Origin: Aphelenchoides besseyi
Taxonomy: Eukaryota; Nematoda; Chromadorea; Rhabditida; Aphelenchoididae
Direction of reading: 5' to 3'
Assembly (NCBI GenBank): GCA_024699855.1
Contig: JAMPIQ010000003.1
Coordinates: 7,688,001-7,752,000 of the forward strand
DNA: 64,000 nt
Part shown: one piece after another, positions 40,965 to 53,687 of the stretch
How the letters are laid out: each line of letters opens with the position of its first letter
Position numbering within the stretch: position 1 is the first letter of the stretch
Program-made: the position numbers and the translations under genes
The notes under the pieces: model-generated
Database searches by the model: none
What the model was told of the DNA's origin: nothing
The model's input: the letters and a program-made list of their open reading frames with translations, nothing else

Positions 40965-43854
40965 ATGAGCAAAACACCGAAAAATCTTCTGATAACCGGA
41001 GGTTGTGGTTTTATCGGAGCCAATTTCGTGAATTTTGCTTTTAACTACTGGCCTGAGAGTAAGATTGTCAATTTGGACAAACTGATTTTGAACAGTGATG
41101 TGAATTACGTGGCCGAGGAAGTTCGAAAGTCGGATCGTTACACTTTGGTTTTGGCGGATATACGCAATGTTGATGTGGTAGAAAATTTTCTCAAAACGCA
41201 TCAGGTAAAACCGATAACACACACATAAGAACTTTTGGTTTAAGATAGACACCGTGATTCATTTTGCTGCAGATTGCACTTCCACTCGTTGCTACTCGGA
41301 TCCATGTGAAGCCACTCGCAACAATGTTCTTTCGTTCATCGATTTCTTAACTACCGTCACTCAGTACGGAAAAGTAAAACGTTTTGTTCACATTTCAACT
41401 GACGAGGTAATTGAAGTTGGTGCTTTTGTGTTCATTGTATTTTAGGTCTACGGTGATTCAGAGTTAGGCGATGAAGAGCGACCAAAAACAGAAGATGAAC
41501 CGCTTCGTCCCGGAAATCCTTACGCGGCCACAAAAGTTCGAAAATTCGCAAATCCGTGAAACTTCAATGCAAATTTAGATCGCCGGAGAACACTATGCTC
41601 GTTTCTTTCAACAAGCTCATGGCTTACCGTTGGTTATGTTACGCATAAACAACATCTATGGGCCAAATCAATGGGACGTCAAGGTTCGTAGTCGTAATTT
41701 GCATTTCTATTAAGATTTTAGCTTGTTCCTAAGTTTATCAAAGTTGCTAAAAAAAAGGAAAAGTTCACAGTTCAAGGAACTGGCAAACAACTTCGATCGT
41801 GGCTTTACGTCGACGATGCTTCACGAGGAGTGTGTTTAGCTACAGAAAATGGGCGTTTGGGAGAAGTTTACAACCTGGGAACTTACTACGAAAAAAACGG
41901 TAAGACAAACTAAATGCGTTGATGAGATCTTATTAAAGTGATTGAACTTGCTCATGCTGTCCAAGCAGAAGTCGACAAGCAATTGAATAGGCCACCAGTT
42001 GCCGTCGAGTTCATATCGATTCCTGATCGACCATACAACGATCTTCGCTATTTGATTGACATTACGAAAGCAGCCAAGGAATTAAAATGGCAACCAGAAA
42101 TCTCTTTTGATGATGGCAAGATGTATGTACTTAGTTGAAATCAATTGTTTTTGCAGGTTTAAGTCGTGTTGTCAAGTCGGCACTCAACGAACATAATCCA
42201 GTGAAAATGCGCGTCATAATCTACGGCGGAGGTGGTTGGATTGGGCAACAATTCCAGAAAGAGTTCCACAAACGTGGTATTCCATTTGAGTTGGCAGAAA
42301 GTCGAGTGGGTCGAGTGGACGACAAACAAGTAAGTAACAATAAGAGTACTGTTTATATGATCAGTACAAATTGACAAACGATGCAATAGAGTCTCAGTGA
42401 TTAGTCGGAAATTGAGTGTTTTTGACTGATTGAAAATCTCAATTGAACTTTCGTTATGGTTTGCTCATTCGCGTCTTCGTAGTGGGTTTCTCGGGGATTG
42501 GAGTAGTGTCTTGAGTCTTTTCCGTTTCTTCTTGAGTTATCTAAACAAAAGGAAATCACACGAAAAATGGAAACAAGAGCGAACTTCAGTTCGAATCACA
42601 AACGGTTCTTTTGACGGTGCTGAAATTAAAAAATTTGACGTGGTCGGGGTTGTTTTCTGCGATGGAACGCCTTTAACTGAGGTAGCGAGGATTCGTGGAG
42701 CTGCGGCTGGAGTCTTTTTTTTCTTGCGAACACAATAACAAATTGGGATCGTACAAAAGCGAACGAAAATTAAAGCTGAACACATGTTTGGTCTTCTGGC
42801 GTTCCATCAACTTACCGACAATACTATAGCAGATATCGATCATTCTTCACTTGATCGATCCCACCGAGAAAACCCCCTCGTCAAACACAATGAAACGCGA
42901 AATGAATTGTGGAAACTGAAATCGATTCAGTAATTTGCATCGATTAAAAACACCTACTTTTAGGTTGAAAATGAATTGAATAAGCTCTGTGGCACACACG
43001 TTCTCTCTTGTACGGGTCGAACTCATGGCGGTGGAATCAAAACCATTGAATACTTGGAAGGGGGTCCAGAGAAAACGTTCGAAAACATTCGGGATAATCT
43101 TTACTGCCCAATTAGATTGGCGACAATTAGTCGAAAGTTGGGTCTTCATTACACTTATGTTGGTACCGGCTATCTATTTGCATACGACGGCGATCATACG
43201 GTCGGTGGTCGTGCATTTGGAGAAAATGGTGAGTTTACTTAAAGAAGATCACTAGACATTTGTCTTTTCAAGACCTACCTACTTTCTTCGGAAACTCGTA
43301 CTCAGTTGTAAAAGGGTTCACGGATCGAATGATCAATGCAATGGATTGGCCAGAACTCATCAATGCGCGAATCACATTGCCGTTGACTTTTGAATTGAAC
43401 GAAGAAAGGAATTTGTTGACTAAAATATTGAAATACAAGTGAGTATAGTTCGTCAATTGGTGATCCAATGATTTTAGTCAAATTTTCGATCTTCCCGTTT
43501 CCATCACTATTCTGCCCGACTGTATTCCCGCTCTGATCGAGCTAATGGAAAAACGAGTTGGCGGACCTTTGAATTTGGTCAATCCGGGGCCCATCAGTTT
43601 GCATGAAATTCTGCAGATTTACAAAAAGGTTTGTAGTCCAATTTCTAATCGCAACTTCAATGTTTAAGGTTGTTGATCCGAAACTGCCCGAGTACTCGGT
43701 GATCACTCCCGAATCAGAGAAAGGAAGAAAAATAATGGCAACCAAAGGAAATTGTGCTCTCGACACTAAACGTTTGCAAGAACTCAACCCCGAAATCAAA
43801 ACAGCACACGACTCGTTGGTCGCTGGATTCCTTGCGTTGAAAACAAAGGAATAG
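40965..43854 (+). CDS. Fused rhamnose synthase: 4,6-dehydratase plus epimerase/reductase
   Basis: Eleven exons (40965-41204, 41245-41406, 41446-41535, 41579-41683, 41722-41899, 41939-42122, 42164-42329, 42964-43228, 43273-43438, 43478-43628, 43669-43854) read in one frame, about 630 residues. Residues 1-330 are an NDP-glucose 4,6-dehydratase: Rossmann loop [12 protein letters not shown], catalytic STDEVYGDSE, Tyr-x3-Lys in NPYAATKIAGEHY, and [13 protein letters not shown]. Residues 340-630 form a second short-chain-dehydrogenase domain with [20 protein letters not shown] and Tyr-x3-Lys in [13 protein letters not shown], matching nucleotide-rhamnose 3,5-epimerase/4-keto-reductase. The order and size are those of plant RHM proteins (about 670 residues), which make UDP-L-rhamnose from UDP-glucose using NAD and NADPH. 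In C. elegans the dehydratase and later-step enzymes are encoded separately (rml genes). The nucleotide used here is unknown. The two halves are separated by a 634-base intron containing another gene. Confidence 0.88.
42454..42843 (-). CDS. Small membrane protein nested in the rhamnose-synthase intron
   Basis: Three exons on the minus strand (42843-42816, 42775-42585, 42540-42454) have matching phases and give 101 residues. Near the N-terminus is a hydrophobic helix ([19 protein letters not shown]), then a run of Lys ([13 protein letters not shown]) and a Thr/Pro/Lys-rich polar tail ending ARG/LYS-rich ([12 protein letters not shown]). Donor and acceptors are standard (GTAAGT, TTCAG, TTTAG). 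The whole gene is inside intron 7 of the plus-strand rhamnose synthase. The topology and the KTQD-containing basic tail recall the gene at 5179-6001, so they may be distant relatives. Function unknown. Nothing in the intron argues for a transposon. Confidence 0.65.
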
Positions 43855-44103
43855 ACGATGCTGTCAAATTCGATCTAATAGACGAAATAAACAAACTTTT
43901 ATGTTAAAAACTTTGAGTTAAAATCTCCAATTCAAAACTTGAACAAGAACCAAAGAAGTTAGATTCAGAGTATTTTGCTGTAACGACAATTCTTGACTAC
44001 ACATTTCAAGTGACCATTTTGTTCTAAGAGAACAGACTTATTGCTTGATTCTTTTTTGATGTCGAGCAACATGTTGGTTTATTGGAGAGCGAAAAGAATT
44101 CTT

Positions 44104-45247
44104 TTAATCATCGTGAAGGACAATATGCAATTTCTTTGACTGTAGTCCTTTTGCCATTTGCGGATAAGCAGACCAGAACTGAGCGGCCGGAACATCCTGA
44201 TTGTCGGACTCCATACACTCGATACGAAGTTTGGATTTCTTTTGGCGATAGCGTTCGATGTCCGCATCCAACAACGGACGCATCATTACGGCAACGCATT
44301 TGTTCTCATCGGGAGAAATGACGGTCATATTCGGACGAACGCGAAACAAATCAGCGTTGGTTAGAAGACAGCGAATGTAAAGAAACTTTTGGGTCTTGTT
44401 GAATACCACAAAAACACTCGTAACAATCTCAATGAATGGCCCTAAAAGTAAAATTAATTCCTGGAAATTGTCGTTGATTGACCTCGAAACACGAGTTCAT
44501 TAGGAGGATCCAACGCCATTGCTGGACAATAGCCCGGCGAACTGGAAACCTCGTGCGGTGAGTCCGGAGTTTGGGCTTTAGTTTTCGGATCACGAGTAAC
44601 CACCTGCAATCGAAATTCGTCTGCCAAATGAAATATGTCAAGAACCTTTAAACGCATAAACTGCATGCGATCTCTCAATTCATCAACATTGTCCCAAAAC
44701 ACATCTCTGTTCACGTTCAAATCATCCGTCAACGCTGTTTGAATCTACAAAGGTCATAGCCGGCAACTAAAGTTTCTCTTCTTACCACAATTTGATGCCC
44801 AACCAAACGTTTCGGATCAATTGGTTCCAACATCACTGCAGCAACAATCGACTCACCTGGTGCTAAACCACCACCCTGATTTTTGATTCGATAGAATTTT
44901 GGAGCAGTAGCCAAAACCTTGAAGAGCATCGGTTTCTTGCTCACATTCTTCAAATTCAATTCAACGGTTTGTGCGGTGTTCAACGGCGCTAAATTTCAAG
45001 AATTCAAAAAGTTTAAAAGAGAACTTACGTTTAAACCAAACGTAATCCGGAGTGACTTTTACGTTTGATTCGATCTGTGATGTTAAGTTCAGTAAATTCC
45101 AGAATACAAAATACTCACCATTTCGAAGAGAAGATAAGCGACAACTAACGATCGAAGGCAAAGAGGAATGAAATGAAAAATTGAGATTGTGAAACAAAGA
45201 ATATGCAAAGCATGAACATTCAATCGCTTTTGCGTATTTCTCTTCAT
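44104..45247 (-). CDS. Membrane-anchored protein with two MSP domains
   Basis: Five exons (45247-45119, 45074-45029, 44988-44786, 44744-44483, 44441-44104) give 325 residues. The first 45 residues are a basic start (KRNTQKRLNVHAL) followed by a hydrophobic stretch (ILCFTISIFHFIPLCL and VVAYLLF), probably a signal anchor. The first MSP domain covers about residues 45-135: VTPDYVWFK, VELNLKNVSKKPMLFKV, GESIVAAVML. A middle helical region follows (DELRDRMQFMRLKVLDI). The second MSP domain covers about residues 205-310: LDPPNELVF, NKTQKFLYIRCLL, FRVRPNMTVISPDE. MSP domains are seven-stranded Ig-like folds. Free ones form the sperm cytoskeleton in nematodes, and tail-anchored VAP proteins use them to bind FFAT motifs at ER contact sites. 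An N-terminal anchor with two MSP domains is an unusual arrangement. Confidence 0.8.
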
Positions 45248-45465
45248 TAAGCTGCTCTATGATGCTTGTTTTATTATCAAAATGAGTGTGTGGTTAGTTC
45301 AATGGACGAAATCAACGACTTCTAACGACTCGGTTTACTTTTATTTGTTAATTACAGATTGCAATTTCAACAATCAATGGATATAGTGCAATAGAAGTAA
45401 TTTGGGTAGCAATACATAAGTTTAAAAGCTGTGGCGAAACAAAAATAAAATCACATTTCGAGGCG

Positions 45466-47284
45466 TCAACGTTTGATTAACGAGTAATGAACAGACGGAT
45501 AGAACTGACTGCGGGAGTTGCCAAAGTCATGGGTAAATGAATGAGAGAAATCGTTGACTTGCTGAAACGTGGACTGTTGATCGGCGGGAAAATGAGACGG
45601 CAACGTTGGAGCACGTTGACGTTCGAAACAACGGCGAATTTGTGATGCCGGAATGTTGGATTGATTAGATGGTAAATGTGGGTTGGAAGAACTGCCGTAG
45701 TGATCAATGGGATGTGACTGGGAAATGACAGCTGAGCTGCTGGGACGTTGCGGTTCATTGAATCGTGGGTCGACTCGAACGAAATCGCGAAACAGTGCAT
45801 CCGTTCGCATGTCCAATGAGTAGTCTCGATGTTCGACGTCATAAGATCGTGTACCTGAGATCAAACGATTAAAGGGTAAAAAAGCACAAAAACCTGGATG
45901 TTGAAGAAGGCGAGCAAATCGATTCGGACGAGCTACTCCGCGTGGTGCAGTGCCGGAACGTGGTCGTTCGAGTCTGAAAGTTTGGAAATGATGTTGTCAT
46001 AAACTATTTCGGATTACTTTGAAGTACCAACTGAAGCCGACTGTTCAGAAGAATCAATAGATGAAGCAAACGCCCGAATACTGTCGTTATTATCGGTAGT
46101 TGTTGAACCGGCAATTGAGCTTTCGGAGCTGGTCGATCGATTTGCCGAAGTCGATTGTGGTGGCGCATATTTCGTCGATGGTGAACACGGAGCCATTGCT
46201 GTAGCAGTTGTTGCAGCAGCAATTTGCCGTTGAATCAAAAGCGATCGATACTTTTGACGACGAATATCAGCCGACGCTTTAGTTCGAGTTGATTTCGTGT
46301 TCGACATTTTAGTCGAATGCGAACGACTTGGAGATTCGTTTGCCGCATCGACAGCCACGGTATTTGATTCAAAAGAGGTCGACTGATCGTCAGATATATC
46401 AGTAGATAAATTAGGAGCAAAGAATCGTGCTTCCTAAATTCAAACTTAGTTCAATACTCGGTTATTTGGACCCACAAGCAAATGCGGTGGCAATTCACTG
46501 GCACCCATGAAATTCGGTCGTTCTGCTAAGTGGTTTCTTTGTTGCCACAGATTTTGACATTGACGACTCAACTCGTTTGTTGGATGAAGCATTTGAACGG
46601 TTTCTTGTCTAATCAGATGTTGTCGAGCCGTTTCGCTCATTGATCGTTTTTCCAACGGTGATGGTACTCCACGAGTCGTAATCCTTTGAGTTGAAGATTT
46701 CGGCGATTCGCCATTTGCCGCAGCCCAATAGTCTTCAACGCTTTTGGCCTTAAAATATTTCAATAATCTTAATTGACGCACTTCAAACCCACTTGTCGTT
46801 GAATAATTGGAAGCGAAAGCATATTCGCACGAGGCGTTGAAACGAGTCGAGCATGTGCAGGTGGAATGGGCAAAGCAGTGTATCGTACGTACTGAAATAT
46901 TTGCTAGTATTTAGACTATTACCGTGAATATACCGGAATTGATTGTTGATTGTAATCTAAGAAGTTTGAAGTTGTTTGAGTGGAATCACGGTAACTTTGT
47001 GGAGCCACGGGCGACGGTTGAGGTGGTGAACGAAGTTGTGGTGGAATCTCCTCGTCCGTGTAACCTTCGGCATTCCAAGAACGTGAATAGATGTGACCGG
47101 GCTCGTAAATACGCTGATTCTGAGGCACCGGAGCACTTGTTTGCTTCTTGGGAGTGACATTGATTTCAAAAGCCGCTGAACGATACAAGTATGAACCACG
47201 TCGTGGGTTCACCGGACGACCGATGGCGTCCGTTCCGTGTGGAGCGACAATCTGAGGTAAATCGAAGTGGTTTTGACGTTGAGC
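45466..47284 (-). CDS. Long disordered Ser/Pro-rich protein, 5' end not found
   Basis: Six exons (47284-46934, 46891-46793, 46748-46476, 46433-46018, 45973-45894, 45854-45466) give at least 535 residues. The upstream exon with the start codon was not found; the first acceptor is phase 0. Segments that look conserved include SAAFEINVTPKK with EPGHIYSRSWNAEG, IPPAHARLVSTPRA, KSVEDYWAAANGESPK, RQNLWQQ-type helices and FARLLQHPGTRSYD. There is no signal peptide, membrane segment or recognisable folded domain. I infer a cytoplasmic scaffold or cytoskeleton-associated protein. The start may lie in the long gene-poor region to the right, which would then be partly a first intron or regulatory DNA. 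Confidence 0.7.
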
Positions 47285-50200
47285 CTGAAAATTGAATTCA
47301 ATTTGTTTTGCATTTTCTGTTGTAGTTTAGAGTGCAGCGTTTGATAAAAACGAAGGTATGTCAGCAGTGAATTACGGACATTTGCTTAATATCCAATCAC
47401 TTTAAAGCTTTGCAGTTTTTATGAAGGGATCTCAGTCGCTTGTGAGTTATGAATTAGAGCGGCAAAGACAACAAACCGAATGGATGCTCATAAAACGTCC
47501 GTAAAATGGACAGTCGATTTACGCGGCGGTCATTACGACTGATTGATTTGCGGGGTTTGTGGTCAGAATTGCACCATCTTCAGCAACGGCCACATGATTT
47601 ATAAGTTCGCATGCTATTTGGTCGAAAAGCGCGTTTTCATTTCGGAGGATCGATGGTGATACGAAAAAGTGAAGTCGGTTATCTGTGTTTCAGTTTTTGA
47701 AGTTTTCTCGTGAAATCTTTCGTTTTGAATTTGAGTCAAGAGCTTTGTCTAATTCTCAAGGTTAGCAAACGAAGAGTTTTGAATAATGAGTTTTCGAAAT
47801 TGATGATCCGACTAACTCGCGACCTCGTATTTCGATAACAATCGTTGATGAAGAACGCTACGGGCAACGTTCTTTTGCTGTTGATCGGAAGAGCGATTGT
47901 TGCAACTAAAAGGCTCTCCAAATCAACAACACTTAAAGCGTGGGCGCCTGTGACATGTCTTGAGCAAAAATTGATGACTTTGATGCGGAGTTCTGATGTC
48001 AAATGATCGACAGCGCTAATGACGAGGTTCAACCGGCGGTGTTGTTGTTCATCAAAACAAACCCCGAGCGACGACGATTGGACATTTTTGATGGATTGAG
48101 TAGGACGGGTATTGATGGATGGACTAATAAAGACGAGTTGATTTAGTCGCGCAACGTTCGACCACTGTAATGGACGGGTCAAGAAGAGGAGCGCCATAAT
48201 CTCGGGACATTAGTGGTCTTTCGACCGCGCAAATCCCGTCTTGTCATTCATCTAATTTATTGGTTTTACGTTCTATAGGGACTCGTAAATCGGAAATGAA
48301 AAGAACGTTTGTAATGTTTGCGCATCTGCCGACCAATCAAGTTGGAACATAAATTTGACGTAATGGCAAACTTCGGAACCTCTTACTCTTTTCATTTGCC
48401 GCTCATTTGATTAATTTACGGCACACCGAAATGTGAGCAGACCAATAACCCCGGTATCGAGTTTACGCTCTGACCAAGTAGTCGATCATCTTCTTTTCGT
48501 TCTTCCAAAAACCTTTTGGACTTTTCATTACAATCCACTCGGTCATGTTCTTCATGTAACAGCGAGACTCATTCATCGCGTGTCGTGTAGAGTTGACTGA
48601 CAAACTGTCAAAACGAAGCGGAAGGAAAAATCAATTCATTTCCTTGACTTTTATTTATTTTTTCTGTCCGCTCGTCCATCAACTCCGATGGGAAAAGTCG
48701 AAGAGCAAAATTGCTGGCAATCCATCAGTGTTTTGCTTCAATTCATGACTTTATTTTCGTCCTTGAAATCAGTTCGAATTAACAGCTCAAAAGTCCCGAG
48801 CAATTGCTTTTGCTTCCACTAATCTTTGAATTCCGTTGACTAGCCACTCGTTTATCTTTTCGTTGGCTCAGAATGATAAATGCCAACGATTGAAGATCTC
48901 TTTTCGTCTTCGAGAGAGGATTGTCCATCATCTCTCTGAGCAATCAACCGAACCCGAGGGAGATTGACCGCAACTCAATGGAAGTGCCATCGATCTTCGT
49001 GGTCGATTTATTTTCCCGCCTTTCAACTTGCACTCGACTTTAGTCAAAAGCAGCGAATTGATAGTTTCAATGGGATCGTTTCGCTACAAAACTTGCAAGA
49101 TAGCCAATTTCATTTACGTTTCAACGCCATTGAACTCAAATTCTGTAGGGATAGTCAGCTGGTAAGGTGTGAAGTTTAAGCAGAAAGATAACGTCAGTGT
49201 TAGCTCATTAGTTGTTTTAGTTATTTGTTTGCTTTCGTGCATGACATCATTCGTTGGGAGCTTAAACGAAGACTCGAAACCGAAAGTGATTTTAATTGCT
49301 TTTTGAAATTCCTCGAAGATTCCCTCCGCATTTGTTTCCGCTTTGTTGTTTAGTCGAAGTTCCGACAAAACAGCTCGCCGATCAATTAGAACAATAAAAA
49401 TCAATCAAAAAGCGGATGAACCGAATTGATTGCCTCGGGCAGAAGAAGGCCAATAGTTGAGGTCTTCGAAAAAACGACCACGCGGCCCATTCGGACAACA
49501 CAAACGGTGGCGCCGTCCATAACCGAGAATGCCAAATAAATCAATCAGTCTAATGATCGACGAGCCGATTTTCAAACTCTACGCCTCGACTGAGTGATGC
49601 ATCGGTTTGTTTGGAAGGCGCTGATCGGCAATCGCTTTTGGCGGCCATTCGTCGTCATTTTGGGTCGTTTGTTTTATTCCGACGGAAGTGCGTATTTTAC
49701 GGTATGAAAATCAGTTGCAAGCGAACTCGGTTATTCAAAATGTTCGCAGCGATCGTTTGCTCATTCATTGGATCGCTCGATGGCAGATGTTGAAGATTGC
49801 GAAATGTCTTCTACTACTGATTGATCATCAGTCTTGTTGTCATGTTTTATAATCTTTCGAATCGTTTTTTACGCTCCATTTGACTCGGTCGTTACGTTAC
49901 CAGATGCTCTAAAGGTCATCAGAAGTTTTGATCTTCATGCGCGGTCCGCTTTGAAAACGTTTGTTTTTGTCGGCATATAAACGTGAAGTAAAATTTACGA
50001 CCACCGAGATGGCAAATTAGTTTCAACCGTATCGTCGCCCCAAATCTAAACGTACTCTTCCATCAACGAAGGGTCATCCGCTGTTCCATTTGCGTTCATG
50101 GGTCTTTAAGCTCAGAGGTGTTGAGCGTTGGGTTTATAAACAACCGTAGAGCGTCTTGGTCATTCTCGTTTTTTATTGGAATCGTTTACGTCCATTAAAC

Positions 50201-53200
50201 GCTTTTCTCGCCGCTCGAGAGCGTTGGCTTGTGATTCATGGCCATTGAGATGACCCGAGAATTTGCATGTCAAACGATCGTAAATTGCGGACCGGAGGTG
50301 ATTTTGCATCGTCAGTCGGGGGTCGTAAATTTGGAATTTCAATCACGATTAATGGCACTCATTGGTCTTTTTTGGTCTGCCGCCACCGGACGCTCAATTC
50401 GACGTTCGAAAACAAACAAAAATTCTTGCGAACTTCGAAACACCTGTGTATTACGATCACAATGTGAAGGTTTTTGCCCGAAAAGACTAGTGACCAGACT
50501 GTTGAGTTTTAAAGTCCGTTATTTCTATTCGGAATCCTATTCAACGGATCGTTTACACAAGCGACTTTTTCGTTCGAACATTTGCAACTGTAAACCATTG
50601 GGCTTTTCGATTTGTATCTTCCGAATTAATGTCGGGCGAGGAAGGTTAGTCATTCGAATGGTCACTTTGACGGTCCTTGTTTGATTGAAATTTTATGTTA
50701 AATGGCAAAAAAGAGCACATGGCATTTGAGTTATGCGAACATTTGAGTCTGACGACTCGCAGATTTCCATAAATTCACCAATTAAAACCAGATTCTTGGG
50801 AAATTTTGCGGCAGATGTGAAGGACAATAAACGTCGGCGTTTTCATTCGGCGATAGTGTTTGTTCAGAAAATTAAGATGGTGAGTGGGAGCTGATGCAAA
50901 AGGGATTGGAATTGCGTTCTGTCTTATCAGCGACCTTTGAACATTAGATCGTGTGTTTGGGGCCAAAATGTTTTTTGCAAATTATGACTCTCGCAGCTTT
51001 TGAACTCGTCAGAACGGCAACTCGTCAACAGTCATCGCGTTTGATGTGGTTTGACATGAAAAGAGTCCTCCTCCCGCATTGTGAGTCCGCTCAGATTTCG
51101 TCAAATTCGCTTTCGTGACAGTTTGCCACTTTTTCTGTCAATTTGCTGATTTGTCGAATCCCGACGTTTGGATGTCAATTCGAAAGTTTTGATTTGGTCG
51201 TTTATGTTTTCTCCAAATTCGAACTCAACCATCAGGTCAAGGGAAGCGGAATTGGGCGTCGGAACACCACAAATGCACGGCATTCAACTCTCATTCGTAT
51301 GCAACACTTTTCTCATGCCACTAATTTGCTTGTTCGCATTCTGATGAATCTCCAAGGACATTGAAAAAAACGAAATGACCTTCAAAACTTTGTGCCGAGT
51401 TATTCGACTCACACATTGGCATTTGAATAAGAAGTCAATAGCGTTTGAAGCTTCAGCAATGTTCCTTATTATCGTATTTGCTGAATCTTCAAAGTTTGTT
51501 GGCATGTCACTCAAAACATAAAAGTTTGCAGTCTCCGGTTTCCGGCTCATTCACTCGTCTCTTCAAATAGAGCGGTTGATTGCTCTCGTCAAAAATCATA
51601 CCACCGTTCCATCTGTTTGTCATCTTTTCTCGTTCGAATTTGGCAACCATCCACTTGGTCTCCCCGACCATCCCGACAGTAATCAAACGCGATCTTTCGA
51701 GCAACAAATTGATTTTTCGTATTCAAAACGTCTGTTCCACTTGTTCTCTGTTGGAATCGTTTTCTTCGTGGCGTTCTGATTACTTTTCTTTGCTTTCCCA
51801 CGAAACAGAAAACGCCCACGACGATCGACCAACGGATTTGGTGTTCAAACAAGAAAATTTTGTTTGCGGTTAGTAATCACTTCATCGCTCTCAAATTCAT
51901 AATCACCGTTTACGTATTCAAACTCTTTGGTCGCGCACAATGACATTCTTTTCAATACTACCGACTCATGTCGTCGCTCATTCATTTCGACGTGCCAATC
52001 AATCACAACGGCGGTTGACGCGCTTCGACGCCCCGAATTTGACAACCGACACGCCCATTCGCTCGTTTCCCACAAGTCCGTTTTCTCTACACGATTTGGC
52101 TGCTTTTCACTTTGGAGTTTGATCGAAAATTACAAGTGCGCAAATTTCCTGCAACCATTTGCACTTTTTTTGATCACGGGTCATCGACGAACGTGTTGCG
52201 TTATTGTGATTGTGTTCTCAAGATCATACGAGTACACTTGTCTTTTATTACCCTCGGATTGTGATCGTAAAGTCCAGAAAACGCTGTTCATTTGTAGGAT
52301 ATCTCCTGATAAACTTCCACATTTTTTCCTTGAATTGGAAACAAACACGATCGTTTTGTTCACTACTCGCTTCTTTGATCGAAAGTATTGTCTGCCCCTC
52401 AAATTTACAACTTGAGGTGTCAATTCGATCGTTCATTCCATCGACTGATAAGCATCCAATCACGAGCATCAATGAGCGTCCAACCGAACTGCGATCGTGA
52501 GTATAAAAACTCGGATGTTCAAACAAAAAGACGAACATTTCGGTTGAACTTTACGATCTCGTATTTCCAGCCCGTTGATTAGCAGTTTTTGTTCGCTCCG
52601 ATCGCATTTATAACTTCTATTTGATCAAAGTTCCCGATCTTTCCATGCGGTTTAACGCAAATTTTGCGGCTCATCAGGTGCTCAGTGATGCAGAATTCCT
52701 GTTGGTCGGTTTGTCGTAAACTGCAAATCAGCTGATTGCTGCGTGCATTGAATCGAACGTTTGTGTTTCCGCTTTGATCATTCCGATCACAAAATTTTAT
52801 GGCCGTCAAAGAGGTGCGAGATGATTGAAACGCACAGGTTTAAGTGCCTAAGCAAAGGCTCTCAAGTGAAAGGAAATGACTTTGGCAAAATCTGCATGTT
52901 TTATACGCACAATCGAATTGTTAGATTCAATCATCTTCAGGTTTTTTTAACCGACGGAAATCGAAGCGGATGACCGATCGAAGTGATCAGCCGGTGGTTG
53001 TATTGACTGTCTGAACTTGACAGTTTCGATTGCGCTTTCTGATTGACATGCCAACTCGCGACACGCCGAAACGATTTCCGACTCATCACTCCGCCACGTT
53101 GAAAGAAATTAACGCCTCGGACGGTTTTGATTGACAAACGACGTGGCGCAACGACAAGTCGGACGGCAATCCCGCTTGATCGCGGTGGGCGTTTTTTTGG

Positions 53201-53687
53201 GCGAAACCGCTCGGTTGTCAATCTCGGGACATTCGATGAGATTGACCTCTTTCGGAGGGTTTGCAAAAAACCGCAACGACAATTGACACTCAAGAAGACT
53301 CGCCAATTAGCTCTAACATCCGTTGGGTGGCCACTTGACGTTCTTAAGTGATTGCTTTTAAGCGTGATCCCACTTCGCTCTAACGTCTGTTTTTTACGGT
53401 CAATTTACGATTGTCTCGCGTCGACCTTTTCGTTTCACTCTAGTCGTTCTTGTCTTATTCATTCAATATACAAAACGATTGCGCAATTTGCGTTCAGCGG
53501 CGGCTATTAACTGACGATCTAATGTCTTTTGAAATTCGTCAAGTGGCCCAGCAGTTGAGTGACAGGTGCTGTTCGTCTTCGCTACTCCCAATTGCCTATC
53601 CAATCCACACAGAAACCCGACTGTTTGACTCGTTTACCATTAATTTTTTTATTAAAACGATAAGCACCTATTATTTCGCCAGAGATT
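47285..53687. other. Gene-poor region of 6.4 kb
   Basis: No frame in this stretch has coherent exons. A minus-strand frame starting MALLFLTRPLQW at about 48197 and plus-strand frames near 50238 and 51927 are open but show no splice logic and atypical composition. It is ten times longer than most spacers here. The likely content is the missing 5' exon and control elements of the gene to the left, or regulatory DNA for genes on either side. Confidence 0.4.

Noticed and set aside
41900..42963. Two separate genes instead of one fused rhamnose synthase
   Set aside because: The frame continues through intron 7 in phase 0 with good donor and acceptor, and there is no stop with polyadenylation signal after the dehydratase half or promoter before the second half. 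Transcript data are still needed.
47736..48197. Minus-strand frame of 153 codons starting MALLFLTRPL
   Set aside because: Attractive signal-like start, but no donor that leads in phase into the acceptor at 47285, and no recognisable sequence.
50238..52415. Plus-strand frames of 148 and 162 codons in the gene-poor region
   Set aside because: No splice context and unnatural composition; similar frames occur on the opposite strand.
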